A DNA stretch of 64,000 nt, from the NCBI RefSeq assembly GCF_000766145.1, contig NZ_JNFB01000024.1:186001-250000 (forward strand), given 5' to 3'. Shown here in pieces: positions 24,455 through 32,584 of the stretch. The translations under genes were made by a program, and so were the position numbers. The stretch comes from Paenilisteria newyorkensis. GTDB lineage: Bacteria > Bacillota > Bacilli > Lactobacillales > Listeriaceae. Numbering within the stretch: position 1 is the stretch's first letter; each line of letters opens with the position of its first letter. The notes beneath the pieces were generated by a model. The model did not search any database. It saw only the letters and a program-made list of their open reading frames with translations, and was not told the DNA's origin.

Positions 24455-24814
24455 ATGAAAAAGAAATATAATATCTCCGTCGAGGCTACACTTGAAGTCA
24501 TTGGCGGCAAGTGGAAATGTGTGATTCTATGCCATTTAACGCACGGAAAAAAACGGACGAGCGAGCTAAAACGCCTTATTCCATCCATCACGCAAAAAAT
24601 GCTCACGCAGCAATTGCGAGAGTTAGAGCAAGATGGGATTATCAATCGGATTGTGTATAATCAAGTGCCGCCGAAAGTGGAATATGAATTGAGTGAATAC
24701 GGGCAATCACTGGAGAGTATTTTAAGTGCGCTGTGCAATTGGGGTGACGGCCATATTGAGCGTGTTTACGGAGATCGGTCGGAATTTTTGGAAGAGAGTA
24801 TTTTGAATCAATAG
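24455..24814 (+). CDS. HxlR-family winged-helix regulator
   Basis: The 119-residue DNA-binding protein has the family core IGGKWKCVILCHLTHGKKRTSEL (16-38), helix SITQKMLTQQLRELEQDGII (44-63) and wing PPKVEYELSEYG. Cys22 and Cys26 lie in the first helix region, where HxlR-type redox and quinone sensors often carry reactive cysteines, but the usual N-terminal sensing Cys is absent. AAAAGGAG precedes the ATG. Its divergent position to the MFS and aldo/keto reductase operon marks it as the likely local regulator. Confidence 0.9.
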   Translation: MKKKYNISVEATLEVIGGKWKCVILCHLTHGKKRTSELKRLIPSITQKMLTQQLRELEQDGIINRIVYNQVPPKVEYELSEYGQSLESILSALCNWGDGHIERVYGDRSEFLEESILNQ

Positions 24815-24826
24815 AGCAACGAAAGG

Positions 24827-24870
24827 CAGGTTTAGTGTAAGGGATCGGTACCTTCACTAAACCTGTTTTT
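24827..24870. terminator. Bidirectional terminator
   Basis: CAGGTTTAGTG pairs with CACTAAACCTG (24827-24865), with an inner AAGG/CCTT and T5. It lies between the convergent hxlR gene and the 24874 gene. Confidence 0.92.
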
Positions 24871-24873
24871 AAT

Positions 24874-25455
24874 TTAGAAAGCCCTTAGTAGAAAACCTTT
24901 ACCCACTTCACTTTTAACTTCCATCGTGGTAGATGTTGTCGTAAAACGGATATCTTTCGCTGTTAGTGATTCATGATCGTGGATAATATTGCCGCTTGCG
25001 ACATAGAGGTGGACTGATTTTGGCAATGCAATGTGGCAACCCTTTGGAAAAATAAAATAGTTCAATGCAGGTGTACTAGGTGCTAATTGTGTAATTAATG
25101 GTACTTCGAAAAATAGAGAATCTAGGTTAGCATTGCTTTTTAAATTCGCCTTTCCTATTGTCAAATTTCCATTGTACCCAGTACGTTCTAGTAAAACTGC
25201 TTTTCCAGTGAATTCGAAAACACCAGGAATACAAAAGTAAAAACCTTTACATAATGGTCCGAAGCGAGTACCCATGTATTCGATTGTCGCGCCATCCTCT
25301 TCTATAATTCCTAGCGTAGTCGCCGCAATGTTGCCTAATACAGAAAAAGAGGAGTTGCTTTCCATTCTAGAAATGATATAGGGAAAAAGTGATTCTTGCG
25401 CGTCATGTAAAATTTTATAGTTAGAGATACTTTCTTGTAACAAGAGCCTAGACAA
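24874..25455 (-). CDS. Unknown protein, third gene of desulfurase/MnmA-like operon
   Basis: The 193-residue protein is not recognised. Translation most likely starts at TTG 25455, eight bases after GGAGG that lies inside the end of the mnmA-like gene. A longer frame reaching 25629 overlaps that gene extensively and lacks a site. The N-terminal 45 residues are helical (LLLQESISNYKILHDAQESL). The rest is beta-rich, with alternating hydrophobics and many glycines (GKAVLLERTGYNGNLTIGKA, YFIFPKGCHIALPKS), which would fit a cupin or jelly-roll but is only suggestive. The 8-bp overlap indicates translational coupling and a shared pathway with the sulfur-transfer genes. Confidence 0.65.
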   Translation of the reverse strand: MSRLLLQESISNYKILHDAQESLFPYIISRMESNSSFSVLGNIAATTLGIIEEDGATIEYMGTRFGPLCKGFYFCIPGVFEFTGKAVLLERTGYNGNLTIGKANLKSNANLDSLFFEVPLITQLAPSTPALNYFIFPKGCHIALPKSVHLYVASGNIIHDHESLTAKDIRFTTTSTTMEVKSEVGKGFLLRAF

Positions 25456-26509
25456 TGATAGCGCCTCCAATACATTCAGAACCGCTATAAAGAGCGATAT
25501 GTTGACCTGGCAAAAGAGCTCGTACTGGTTCATCAAATAGGATATGTGTACGCTCGTTCCTTGGAGAAATGGTGACTCTAATATTTGCCTTGCGGTAGCC
25601 TGTTTTGGCATGACAAATAAGCGAATCAAAGGTGTTACTGGCGTGTGAAAACAAGCTTATACTCTCAATTAGAGCTTCCGTGACGAATAATTGAGGATGA
25701 TTATGATCTTCGCTAACGGTGAGCGTATTATTTCTGTCATTTTTCTCAATCACGGTTAGTCGTAGCGTAGTGTCTTTTGTCACGAATTCATAGCTTGAAC
25801 CGATTTTATAAAAAGCCAAACCATCGTGTTCGCCGATTTCCTCTTGTTCATGAATGATAGCGCCTTTTTCCTGGTCTACAAAATCACGAATAAACTGGTT
25901 AAATTCTTGCTCGCCAATATAGCAAAGACCATCAGAATCGGTTTTTGCGGCGGTTGCAAGCTTCGCGCCAATAGCAAGTTCACGGATTTCCCACCTCGCC
26001 AATCCGGATAACGGGAAAATCACATTTTCTAATTGTTCTTTTTTCAGCATGCTTAGAAAATAGGTTTGTTCATTTTGATCAGCGCCAGTCATAAGCTTGA
26101 TATCGTTATCGACAACGCTTATTTTGGCGTAATGGCCCGTCGCGATGTAATCAGCGCCTAATTGTTTTGCGTATTTCTTGAAAAGACCGAATTTTACTTC
26201 TTGGTTACAGCGGACATCAATGCTGGGATTTTTCCCTTCCAAATGGCCGCGAACGACATGTTTAAATACACGTTCCATATATTCTGTCTCAAAATTAATC
26301 GAGTAGTAAGGAATATCAAGCTCAGTCGCGACTTTTACAACATCTCGATAATCTTCTATTGCAGTACAAATGCCATCCTCATTTTTCTCGTCCCAGTTTT
26401 TCATGAACAAGCCGATGACGTTATATCCTTGTTTTTTTAGTAAATAGGCGGCAACCGATGAGTTTACGCCGCCACTCATACCTACTACTACTGTTATATT
26501 TTTTTTCAT
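25448..26509 (-). CDS. Divergent MnmA-like tRNA 2-thiouridylase paralogue
   Basis: The 353-residue protein aligns with MnmA: PP-loop at residues 10-18, both catalytic cysteines (Cys101 in RCNQEVKF, Cys196 in DSDGLCYIGE), and ATGHYAKI. MnmA activates U34 of tRNA with ATP and inserts sulfur from a cysteine desulfurase. Here the PP-loop reads GMSGGVNSS: the nearly invariant Asp is Asn16 (codon AAC). The C-terminal domain is also strongly diverged from Listeria MnmA. It may be a second thiolase with another substrate, or a weakened copy. It overlaps the desulfurase gene (ATGA), its natural sulfur donor. Confidence 0.8.
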   Translation of the reverse strand: MKKNITVVVGMSGGVNSSVAAYLLKKQGYNVIGLFMKNWDEKNEDGICTAIEDYRDVVKVATELDIPYYSINFETEYMERVFKHVVRGHLEGKNPSIDVRCNQEVKFGLFKKYAKQLGADYIATGHYAKISVVDNDIKLMTGADQNEQTYFLSMLKKEQLENVIFPLSGLARWEIRELAIGAKLATAAKTDSDGLCYIGEQEFNQFIRDFVDQEKGAIIHEQEEIGEHDGLAFYKIGSSYEFVTKDTTLRLTVIEKNDRNNTLTVSEDHNHPQLFVTEALIESISLFSHASNTFDSLICHAKTGYRKANIRVTISPRNERTHILFDEPVRALLPGQHIALYSGSECIGGAIIV

Positions 26510-27669
26510 AGAGACACTTCCTTTTGCAATAAGTCTTGGATTTTCAAAATTGTTTTTACTAGAATTTTTGTAGCGTTTTCGATATCTGCAATCGTTAAAT
26601 CTGGACCAAAACTAATGCGAACGGATTCGGTATTTCTTGGGTTTTCTGGGCCAAACATCGAAACTAAAACATGGCTTAACTGCACGCTTCCAGAAGAACA
26701 AGCAGAGCCAGCCGAAATCGCAATACCAGCGAGATCTAGATGCGGGACTAGCAAATTCGATGGAATACCGGGAAACCAGATATTTAAAATATGCGGTGCC
26801 TTGTTTGTATTGCTACCATTGACTTCAAAAGCAACTTGCCCAGCGATACCTCGTAAAAATGTATTCCGCAATGCTTGGATATGAGGCACAACGTTATTTT
26901 CAGGCTGTTGCATGATTTTCACCGCGTATGCAAACCCTGCGATTCCCGCAATATTCTCCGTCCCAGCGCGATTATTTTCCTCCTGTTCGCCGCCTTTTAC
27001 TAAGCTCTCAATTTTGCAACCCTGTCTTTTAAAAAGAAAACCAATCCCTTTAGGTCCGCTAATTTTATGGGCAGAGGTGGAAAGTAGGTCTACGCCAAGT
27101 TCAGTGACATCGATATTTTGCGTTTCATAGGCCTGAACAGCATCTGTATGGAAAATCATTGTCGGGTGATGCTTTCGAATCAGCGCGTTAATCTCCTTAA
27201 TCGGCATAATAGCACCCGTTTCATTATTCACCATCATGATAGACAGAAGAACCGTGTCGGGGCGGATTGCTTGTTGCAAAACATCTAGACAAATGGAACC
27301 GTCCGCTTGTGCTGCCAAATAAGTAACTTCAAAACCTTGTGTCTCTAAATAGGACATTGCCTCCTTCACAGAAGCATGCTCGATTTGTGTCGTAATAATG
27401 TGCTTTCCGGCATTTCGAGGCAGTTGATTTATCACACCAAAAATGGCTAAGTTGTTGCTTTCTGAGCCACCACTTGTCATAATAATTTCGTTTTCTTTCG
27501 CGCCAATACTCGTAGCTAACGTAACTTTGGCTGAATCTAAAATGTAGCGAGCCTTCCGACCAAATCGGTGTACACTGGATGGGTTCCCGAATTCTTGCTC
27601 CATCACAGCAAACATTGTTTCTAGTACCGATGGGTGTATCGGTGTAGTTGCAGCATAATCTAAATACAT
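26506..27669 (-). CDS. NifS/IscS-type cysteine desulfurase
   Basis: The 387-residue PLP enzyme begins MYLDYAATTPIHPSVL, with PLP-Lys202 in STSAHKISGPKG and the persulfide Cys323 in SAGSACSSGSVQ, as in the class I YrvO/IscS group. It releases sulfur from cysteine as an enzyme-bound persulfide and hands it to an acceptor, here very probably the MnmA-like protein encoded next. It is the first gene of a tight three-gene operon. The upstream region contains a GACAA/TTGTC dyad (27731-27744) that might be an operator. Confidence 0.9.
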   Translation of the reverse strand: MYLDYAATTPIHPSVLETMFAVMEQEFGNPSSVHRFGRKARYILDSAKVTLATSIGAKENEIIMTSGGSESNNLAIFGVINQLPRNAGKHIITTQIEHASVKEAMSYLETQGFEVTYLAAQADGSICLDVLQQAIRPDTVLLSIMMVNNETGAIMPIKEINALIRKHHPTMIFHTDAVQAYETQNIDVTELGVDLLSTSAHKISGPKGIGFLFKRQGCKIESLVKGGEQEENNRAGTENIAGIAGFAYAVKIMQQPENNVVPHIQALRNTFLRGIAGQVAFEVNGSNTNKAPHILNIWFPGIPSNLLVPHLDLAGIAISAGSACSSGSVQLSHVLVSMFGPENPRNTESVRISFGPDLTIADIENATKILVKTILKIQDLLQKEVSL

Positions 27670-27836
27670 GTTAACCCTCTTTTCTCATATAAAATAATTG
27701 ATGTGCATCCTAAAATTTTTGATGCCAAGCGACAATTTCTTGTCTAGGGTTATCGTATGATTTATTTAGAAAGACATCTAATCAAAAAATACTTACAGAT
27801 GAGCATTTTATGAAAAAAATCGCTACCAAATAGGAT

Positions 27837-27860
27837 TCGGAGCTATTCTCCGAGTTTTTT
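27837..27860 (+). terminator. Orphan terminator in the 492-bp gap before 28162
   Basis: TCGGAG pairs with CTCCGA around CTATT, followed by GT6. No + strand gene precedes it apart from a 7-codon frame (27810-27833). It may end a short RNA or a lost gene. The remainder of 27670-28161 is AT-rich, with no other recognised feature except the dyad at 27731-27744 and a 31-codon frame at 28083. Confidence 0.6.
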
Positions 27861-28161
27861 ATCATGAAAAGCTGTCCCTAAATTTTAGGTCACACTAGCA
27901 GTATCCAATACTAAGATTATTTGTGAAGGATAACGCATGAGGTCAACAAAGCCATGATTTAACAGGGAATTCATATCCTTATTTTTTCAAAAAATATATG
28001 TGTTATGTCATTTTTTGGTCAGATACATTGGCTGTTATCACATAAAATGAAAACATTACATCCATTTTGTATGCAAGGAGGGATGCCTGTAATAGCAATG
28101 TATATGGAGAAGCATAAGTACAGAAAAAAATTATGTTTGAGGGGAGGAATAGCTTATTATT

Positions 28162-30948
28162 ATGAAATCAATGTTTAAAATAATGCTGATTGTTCTAGTT
28201 ATTGCGAGTCAAATGCACATCAGTATTCCGAATGCCAAAGCTGTTTCGAAAAATGCGGCGAGCCAAACAATGGCCGAGACTGTAAAAGTAAATACGTTCG
28301 CCGAGTTGAAGAAGGCTTTGCAAGACGCGACTGTGGAAAGCATTAGTATTGAAGCAGATATTGCGTTTTCAGAAGATATTCAGATGAATTGGCGAAATGT
28401 CAGTATCAACGGTAACGCGGATCAAGGTGTGATTGTGGATGCGAGACAATACGCCATTCGTGCAAAAGAGAATTACACCGGTGAAAATCGCACATTGACG
28501 GTTGAGAATATGAAAGCGCTTGGTATGCGTGCGGCGGACTATAAGTTCATCGAAGCCAATCGTGGTTGGGACGTCGTTTTTCAAGGTATGGATTACAACG
28601 GTTCTAAGCTTGTGAAGGCATCGAACGGAACAGTAAGTTTTGTCGGTCAAAATACGGTGAAGACACTGTATGAAAATGCGAGTGTGCGTCATGTCATATT
28701 CAAGGAAAACGGTCATTATAACGGGATTGCTGCGGATGGCGCCAAACGTGCTGCTTTTGCCTTTGATGGCGAGTATGTAGGCGGAAAAGCGGTTGGGAAA
28801 GTGAGCGTGGAGCCTAGCGCTAACGTGAACATCGCGGTTGCACCGAAAGATACAGAAGGCCTATACTATTATCCCGCTTTTGATGGCAAGGTATACGATA
28901 TTAATGTCGCAGAATCGGCGGCGCTAAAAATTGATGCATCGGGAACTGCGATAGGTTTTGCAGCGAGGGGCGCATACTACTCAACGCCGACAATAACTGT
29001 GCATAAAGATGCAAAATTGGCGCTTACAAGTCGCGGTGGTGGCGAATATCCAGCTGTGGATTTACAAGAAGCAGGCGTGATTAACATTCATCCAGAAGCC
29101 ACTTTTATGGTCACAGGAAATAGCATGAAGGGCGTCATTACTGCGGTTGGCGGTTCGAGAATAACGCTGGATAATCCAAAAGCATACGATATCAAAAACA
29201 AGAAGTCGCATAGCCCGCTTTTTTACGCTACTAAAAACACGATGTTTGCGATTAAAGATGCTACAGTGATGACTTGGACGAAGACAGGCGGCGAATACGA
29301 TCGAGAGCCCGACAATGCTTGGGAGAAAAACATGGTGACAACAACCATTGATGGCTCAAGCTCCAAAAATACGGAATCTACCGACGCAGACTTGGAAGCG
29401 AAATTTCAGATGCTAAACTACGGAAGAATTAGCGGAAGCGGCGAGGCTAGCTCAAATGAAAAGCCAATCATTTACGCTGAGGATAAAACCATCAAAGTAG
29501 GCAATGAGTTCGATCCACTAGAAGGCGTGACGGCGCATGACGCAGAGGATGGCGACCTAACGAAGGACATTAAGGTGTTACGGAATGAGGTCAATCCAAA
29601 CGTGCCAGGAATTTACGAAGTGGAGTATTCGGTAACGGATTCAGACGGCAATACAACGACGAAAACCATCAAAGTTACGGTTCGATCAAACGAAAAACCA
29701 GTCATCAACGCTGAAGATAAAACTATCGAGGTAGGGGATAAATTTGATCCAAAAGAAGGTGTAACGGCGCATGACGCAGAGGATGGCGACCTAACAAAAG
29801 ACATCAAGATACTCAAAAATGAGGTTAACCCAAACGTGTCAGGCGTTTACGAAGTGGAGTACGCAGTCACTGATTCAGATAGCAACACAACAACCAAAAC
29901 AATCAAAGTCACCGTCATTCCGAAAGAAGAGTACTTATTGACAGCAGACGAGTACGAAATGTTTGACGATTACATCACCGGTACCAACTCTCCCAACATC
30001 AAAAAAGTCCAACTTGTCGTAGATGGCGTTGTTAAAAATACAACGGCCACAACTGGCGAAGAATACAGAATTTGGGCCGCTGAATTCATCACAGATCCTA
30101 ATCAAAAAGTCGAAATCTATGGGCTTGACGCATCTGGAAAAGTAGTCGCCAAAAAAGATGTCATAATCAAAAAAATCGAGACGAAACTGACTGCCAATGA
30201 TTACGATTTTGATCGCCATGATGAATACATTACTGGTACACATTCACGAGACATCGTGAAAGTAAAAGTTTTCGTAAATGGTCGCGATCGGATGACAGCA
30301 TCAACGAATAACGCTGGAAAAGGAAACTACAAAATCTACGCCCGCCAATACATTACTAAGTTTACAGATGATGTAGTGATTAAAGGTTTGGACAGAAAAG
30401 GTAACGTCATTGCAGAGGCGAAAGTCAACATCGTGAAATCGCAAACAGAACTGACTGCTAGCGACTTTATTATGACGCTTGATGAAAATATTACAGGTAA
30501 AGCAAGCAGTGATATTAAGCAAGTGAAACTGAAGGTCAATGGCAAAATTGTAAATCAGATAGCCACAAAGAATGGCCAGTATGAAATTTATGCACAAGGA
30601 AAAATTATGAGTGAAACAGATGACGTGACGATATGTGGTTACAATGAAGAGGGCGTCTTGCTTAAGGAAGTCCCTGTCAATGTCAAATATCTCATGGATG
30701 GTGCAGACATTACGGCTGATCCCTATAAAATAGGTGAAGACCTGATTACTGGAACAGCGACGGGTGGTGCGCATAAAATTGATCTAGTTGTCAATGGCAA
30801 AACGGTGAACCATGCATTTGTGAAAGGTGGTAAATATGCAGTATATGCGCTCGGCTATGTCAAAAACAGTACAGATAAAGTAGAAGTCGTATCGTATTCT
30901 AAATTAGGATTTGAAATTAAGCGAACAACAGTGATGGTAACAAACTAA
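28162..30948 (+). CDS. Secreted multidomain protein: beta-helix, two DUF5011 and four Ig-like modules
   Basis: The 928-residue protein has a signal peptide (FKIMLIVLVIASQMHISIPNA region). Next comes a beta-helix adhesin-like domain (about 40-425; VNTFAELKKAL, ISIEADIAF, VSINGNADQGV) resembling that of the WxL protein at 3607. Two nearly identical DUF5011-type domains follow (about 430-585; GVTAHDAEDGDLTKDIK twice), then four modules of about 75 residues starting LTADEYE, LTANDYD, LTASDFI and ITADPYK. No wall anchor is visible. ATG 28162 lies 14 bases from GGGGAGG, unusually far. Codons become more A/C-rich toward the repeats, suggesting module shuffling. The role is probably adhesion or polymer binding. 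Confidence 0.82.
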   Translation: MKSMFKIMLIVLVIASQMHISIPNAKAVSKNAASQTMAETVKVNTFAELKKALQDATVESISIEADIAFSEDIQMNWRNVSINGNADQGVIVDARQYAIRAKENYTGENRTLTVENMKALGMRAADYKFIEANRGWDVVFQGMDYNGSKLVKASNGTVSFVGQNTVKTLYENASVRHVIFKENGHYNGIAADGAKRAAFAFDGEYVGGKAVGKVSVEPSANVNIAVAPKDTEGLYYYPAFDGKVYDINVAESAALKIDASGTAIGFAARGAYYSTPTITVHKDAKLALTSRGGGEYPAVDLQEAGVINIHPEATFMVTGNSMKGVITAVGGSRITLDNPKAYDIKNKKSHSPLFYATKNTMFAIKDATVMTWTKTGGEYDREPDNAWEKNMVTTTIDGSSSKNTESTDADLEAKFQMLNYGRISGSGEASSNEKPIIYAEDKTIKVGNEFDPLEGVTAHDAEDGDLTKDIKVLRNEVNPNVPGIYEVEYSVTDSDGNTTTKTIKVTVRSNEKPVINAEDKTIEVGDKFDPKEGVTAHDAEDGDLTKDIKILKNEVNPNVSGVYEVEYAVTDSDSNTTTKTIKVTVIPKEEYLLTADEYEMFDDYITGTNSPNIKKVQLVVDGVVKNTTATTGEEYRIWAAEFITDPNQKVEIYGLDASGKVVAKKDVIIKKIETKLTANDYDFDRHDEYITGTHSRDIVKVKVFVNGRDRMTASTNNAGKGNYKIYARQYITKFTDDVVIKGLDRKGNVIAEAKVNIVKSQTELTASDFIMTLDENITGKASSDIKQVKLKVNGKIVNQIATKNGQYEIYAQGKIMSETDDVTICGYNEEGVLLKEVPVNVKYLMDGADITADPYKIGEDLITGTATGGAHKIDLVVNGKTVNHAFVKGGKYAVYALGYVKNSTDKVEVVSYSKLGFEIKRTTVMVTN

Positions 30949-31004
30949 TTTTTAGAGAAAATAAATAAACAAGGTCCACTAGGGGATTAGGAAAGAGGAA
31001 CAGA

Positions 31005-31646
31005 ATGAATAAATATGTAGTAGGATTAGGCACATTAGCATTAGCAGGTTCATTATTTGTAGTACAGCCAGGAGATGTTCACGCACAGGAGAACACAACA
31101 CAGCGCAGCGAGATTGGAACATACGGCTTGAGCTTGCTAGCGAGTGGTGAACTAGAAGGAAGATTGACACCATACATCCTAGGAGTGCCGAAATCAGGTA
31201 ATATCGCCGCGCATTATACGGCCAAATCGATTGTTAGCATTGGCTTGCTTGATAAATCGAATTTGATTGTAAAAATTCCAGATGAATTCAAATATGTTGC
31301 GTTACAAGATGAATTCAAACGAGCAATCAAGGGTAGTATTACGTATCCAACATTGCTCGGCTCGGCAACACACGAATACACGGCAGGGGACATTACTATT
31401 TATGCAGACCGAATTGTCCTAAAAAACCCAAGAGCTAGCTACATTATTGGTTCTAAATTCAGCGCGGATCTTTCCATTGATTACGGTTCGATTTTAGACA
31501 AATACCCAAATATTCCAATTGATGAGAATCCATCTGGTTACTCTTTTGCGGCGGTACTTTCAGAAGATGCGATGATTGATTTCAACTTAATTGGCTCAAA
31601 AGAAGGTAAATGGGTAACAGAAGAAACAGCAGCAATTAGAAAATAA
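31005..31646 (+). CDS. Small secreted protein, paralogue 1
   Basis: The 213-residue protein has a signal peptide (KYVVGLGTLALAGSLFVVQPGDVHA) and a single unrecognised beta-rich domain. It shares clear blocks with the next gene (KIPDEFKYVALQDEF, KYPNIPIDENPSGY), so the two arose by tandem duplication. No membrane anchor or sortase motif is present. GGAAAGAGG precedes ATG 31005. No terminator separates it from 28162, so it may be co-transcribed with the large secreted protein. Function is unknown. Confidence 0.78.
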   Translation: MNKYVVGLGTLALAGSLFVVQPGDVHAQENTTQRSEIGTYGLSLLASGELEGRLTPYILGVPKSGNIAAHYTAKSIVSIGLLDKSNLIVKIPDEFKYVALQDEFKRAIKGSITYPTLLGSATHEYTAGDITIYADRIVLKNPRASYIIGSKFSADLSIDYGSILDKYPNIPIDENPSGYSFAAVLSEDAMIDFNLIGSKEGKWVTEETAAIRK

Positions 31647-31660
31647 GGGAGTGTGGAGAA

Positions 31661-32296
31661 ATGAATAAACGTCAAGTTCTAGCAGTAGGTTTGGCAGCGA
31701 TGGTAGGATTAAGTGCACTACAAGTCGATGGTGTGGTTGCATCAGCGCAAGAAGTAAATACAGGTGGCTCAACAGATACGTTGCATATTTTGGCGGAGAG
31801 CTCTTTAGAAGGATCTCTCGCTAAATATATTCCGGGTGTGAACAACTCTGGTAAGGCGACGCTACATTACGAAGGCAAAAGCTTAGGATTTGTCGACTTT
31901 GATAACGCGAATTTACTGATTAAAATTCCAGATGAATTCAAATATATCGCGCTGCAAGACGAGTTTTTAGGAGCTATCACGGGAGAAATTTCGACACCAA
32001 ACGGCACGAAAAAAATTACACCAAGCGATTTGAAAATTTTCTCTGATCGCGTTGTTGTCGAGTTTCCAAAATCATTTTTCATTATTCAGGGGAAATATAG
32101 AGCAGATGTCGTGCTTGATTTCGGTAAAATTCTGAAAAAATACCCTAACATTCCGATTGATAACGCACCGTCTGGCTACAAATTTTCTAGCACGCTAGCT
32201 TTTGCTTCTTCACCGTGGGATATTATTGAAGATCCAATATTTGGCTCATTATCAGGTGATTATACAACAAATGAGACAGAAGCCGTTGTGAAATAA
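31661..32296 (+). CDS. Small secreted protein, paralogue 2
   Basis: The 211-residue tandem paralogue of the previous gene begins 14 bases after its stop with GGGAGTGTGGAG as ribosome site. The signal peptide is KRQVLAVGLAAMVGLSALQVDGVVASA. Shared blocks are KIPDEFKYIALQDEFLGAI, a DRVV segment, and KYPNIPIDNAPSGYKF. A distant similarity in layout to the N-terminal domain of the protein at 48774 (TIKIDPEIA, DYISGTV, MYIDLGKW) is possible but weak. Function is unknown. A strong terminator follows. Confidence 0.78.
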   Translation: MNKRQVLAVGLAAMVGLSALQVDGVVASAQEVNTGGSTDTLHILAESSLEGSLAKYIPGVNNSGKATLHYEGKSLGFVDFDNANLLIKIPDEFKYIALQDEFLGAITGEISTPNGTKKITPSDLKIFSDRVVVEFPKSFFIIQGKYRADVVLDFGKILKKYPNIPIDNAPSGYKFSSTLAFASSPWDIIEDPIFGSLSGDYTTNETEAVVK

Positions 32297-32314
32297 CTAG
32301 TTTATAGGTGAGTA

Positions 32315-32361
32315 GAAAGTCGATAAGATGAATGAAAACCGTCTTATCGACTTTCATTTTT
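32315..32361 (+). terminator. Terminator after the small secreted protein pair
   Basis: GAAAGTCGATAAGA (32315-32328) pairs perfectly with TCTTATCGACTTTC (32342-32355), followed by ATTTTT. Confidence 0.95.
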
Positions 32362-32383
32362 GAAAAGTAAGAGAGTGAAAACA

Positions 32384-32467
32384 ATGAATCTAGGAAATTT
32401 AATACTTTATGATGTGATGGTTTATAGAAAAATTGGTTTGCCTAGATGCTTTGGAAAAGTTGTATGA
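32384..32467 (+). CDS. Possible 27-residue peptide 1
   Basis: ATG 32384 follows AAGAGAGTG at normal distance and opens MNLGNLILYDVMVYRKIGL, ending in TGA 32465-32467, which overlaps the ATG of a second frame. It could be a real small gene or the remains of a decayed one. No homology is recognised. Confidence 0.25.
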   Translation: MNLGNLILYDVMVYRKIGLPRCFGKVV

Positions 32468-32547
32468 ATCATGAAAATGGCGTTCGAAACATTTATATAT
32501 TTGATTTGCTAAGCTATTTACCAATTCTAGCACCAATTATTTTTTAA
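32464..32547 (+). CDS. Possible 27-residue peptide 2 (hydrophobic C-terminus)
   Basis: ATG 32464 overlaps the previous stop (ATGA). The 27-residue product ends with a hydrophobic stretch, IFDLLSYLPILAPIIF. The equal length and the overlap are curious, but chance is not excluded. Confidence 0.22.
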   Translation: MNHENGVRNIYIFDLLSYLPILAPIIF

Positions 32548-32584
32548 GCTGTGGCATCATTTGTTAAGGAGAGGTAAGTACGAG

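Noticed and set aside
29452-29930. Direct repeat inside the 28162 gene as a possible mobile or array element
   Set aside because: It is explained by two tandem DUF5011-type domains within one reading frame.
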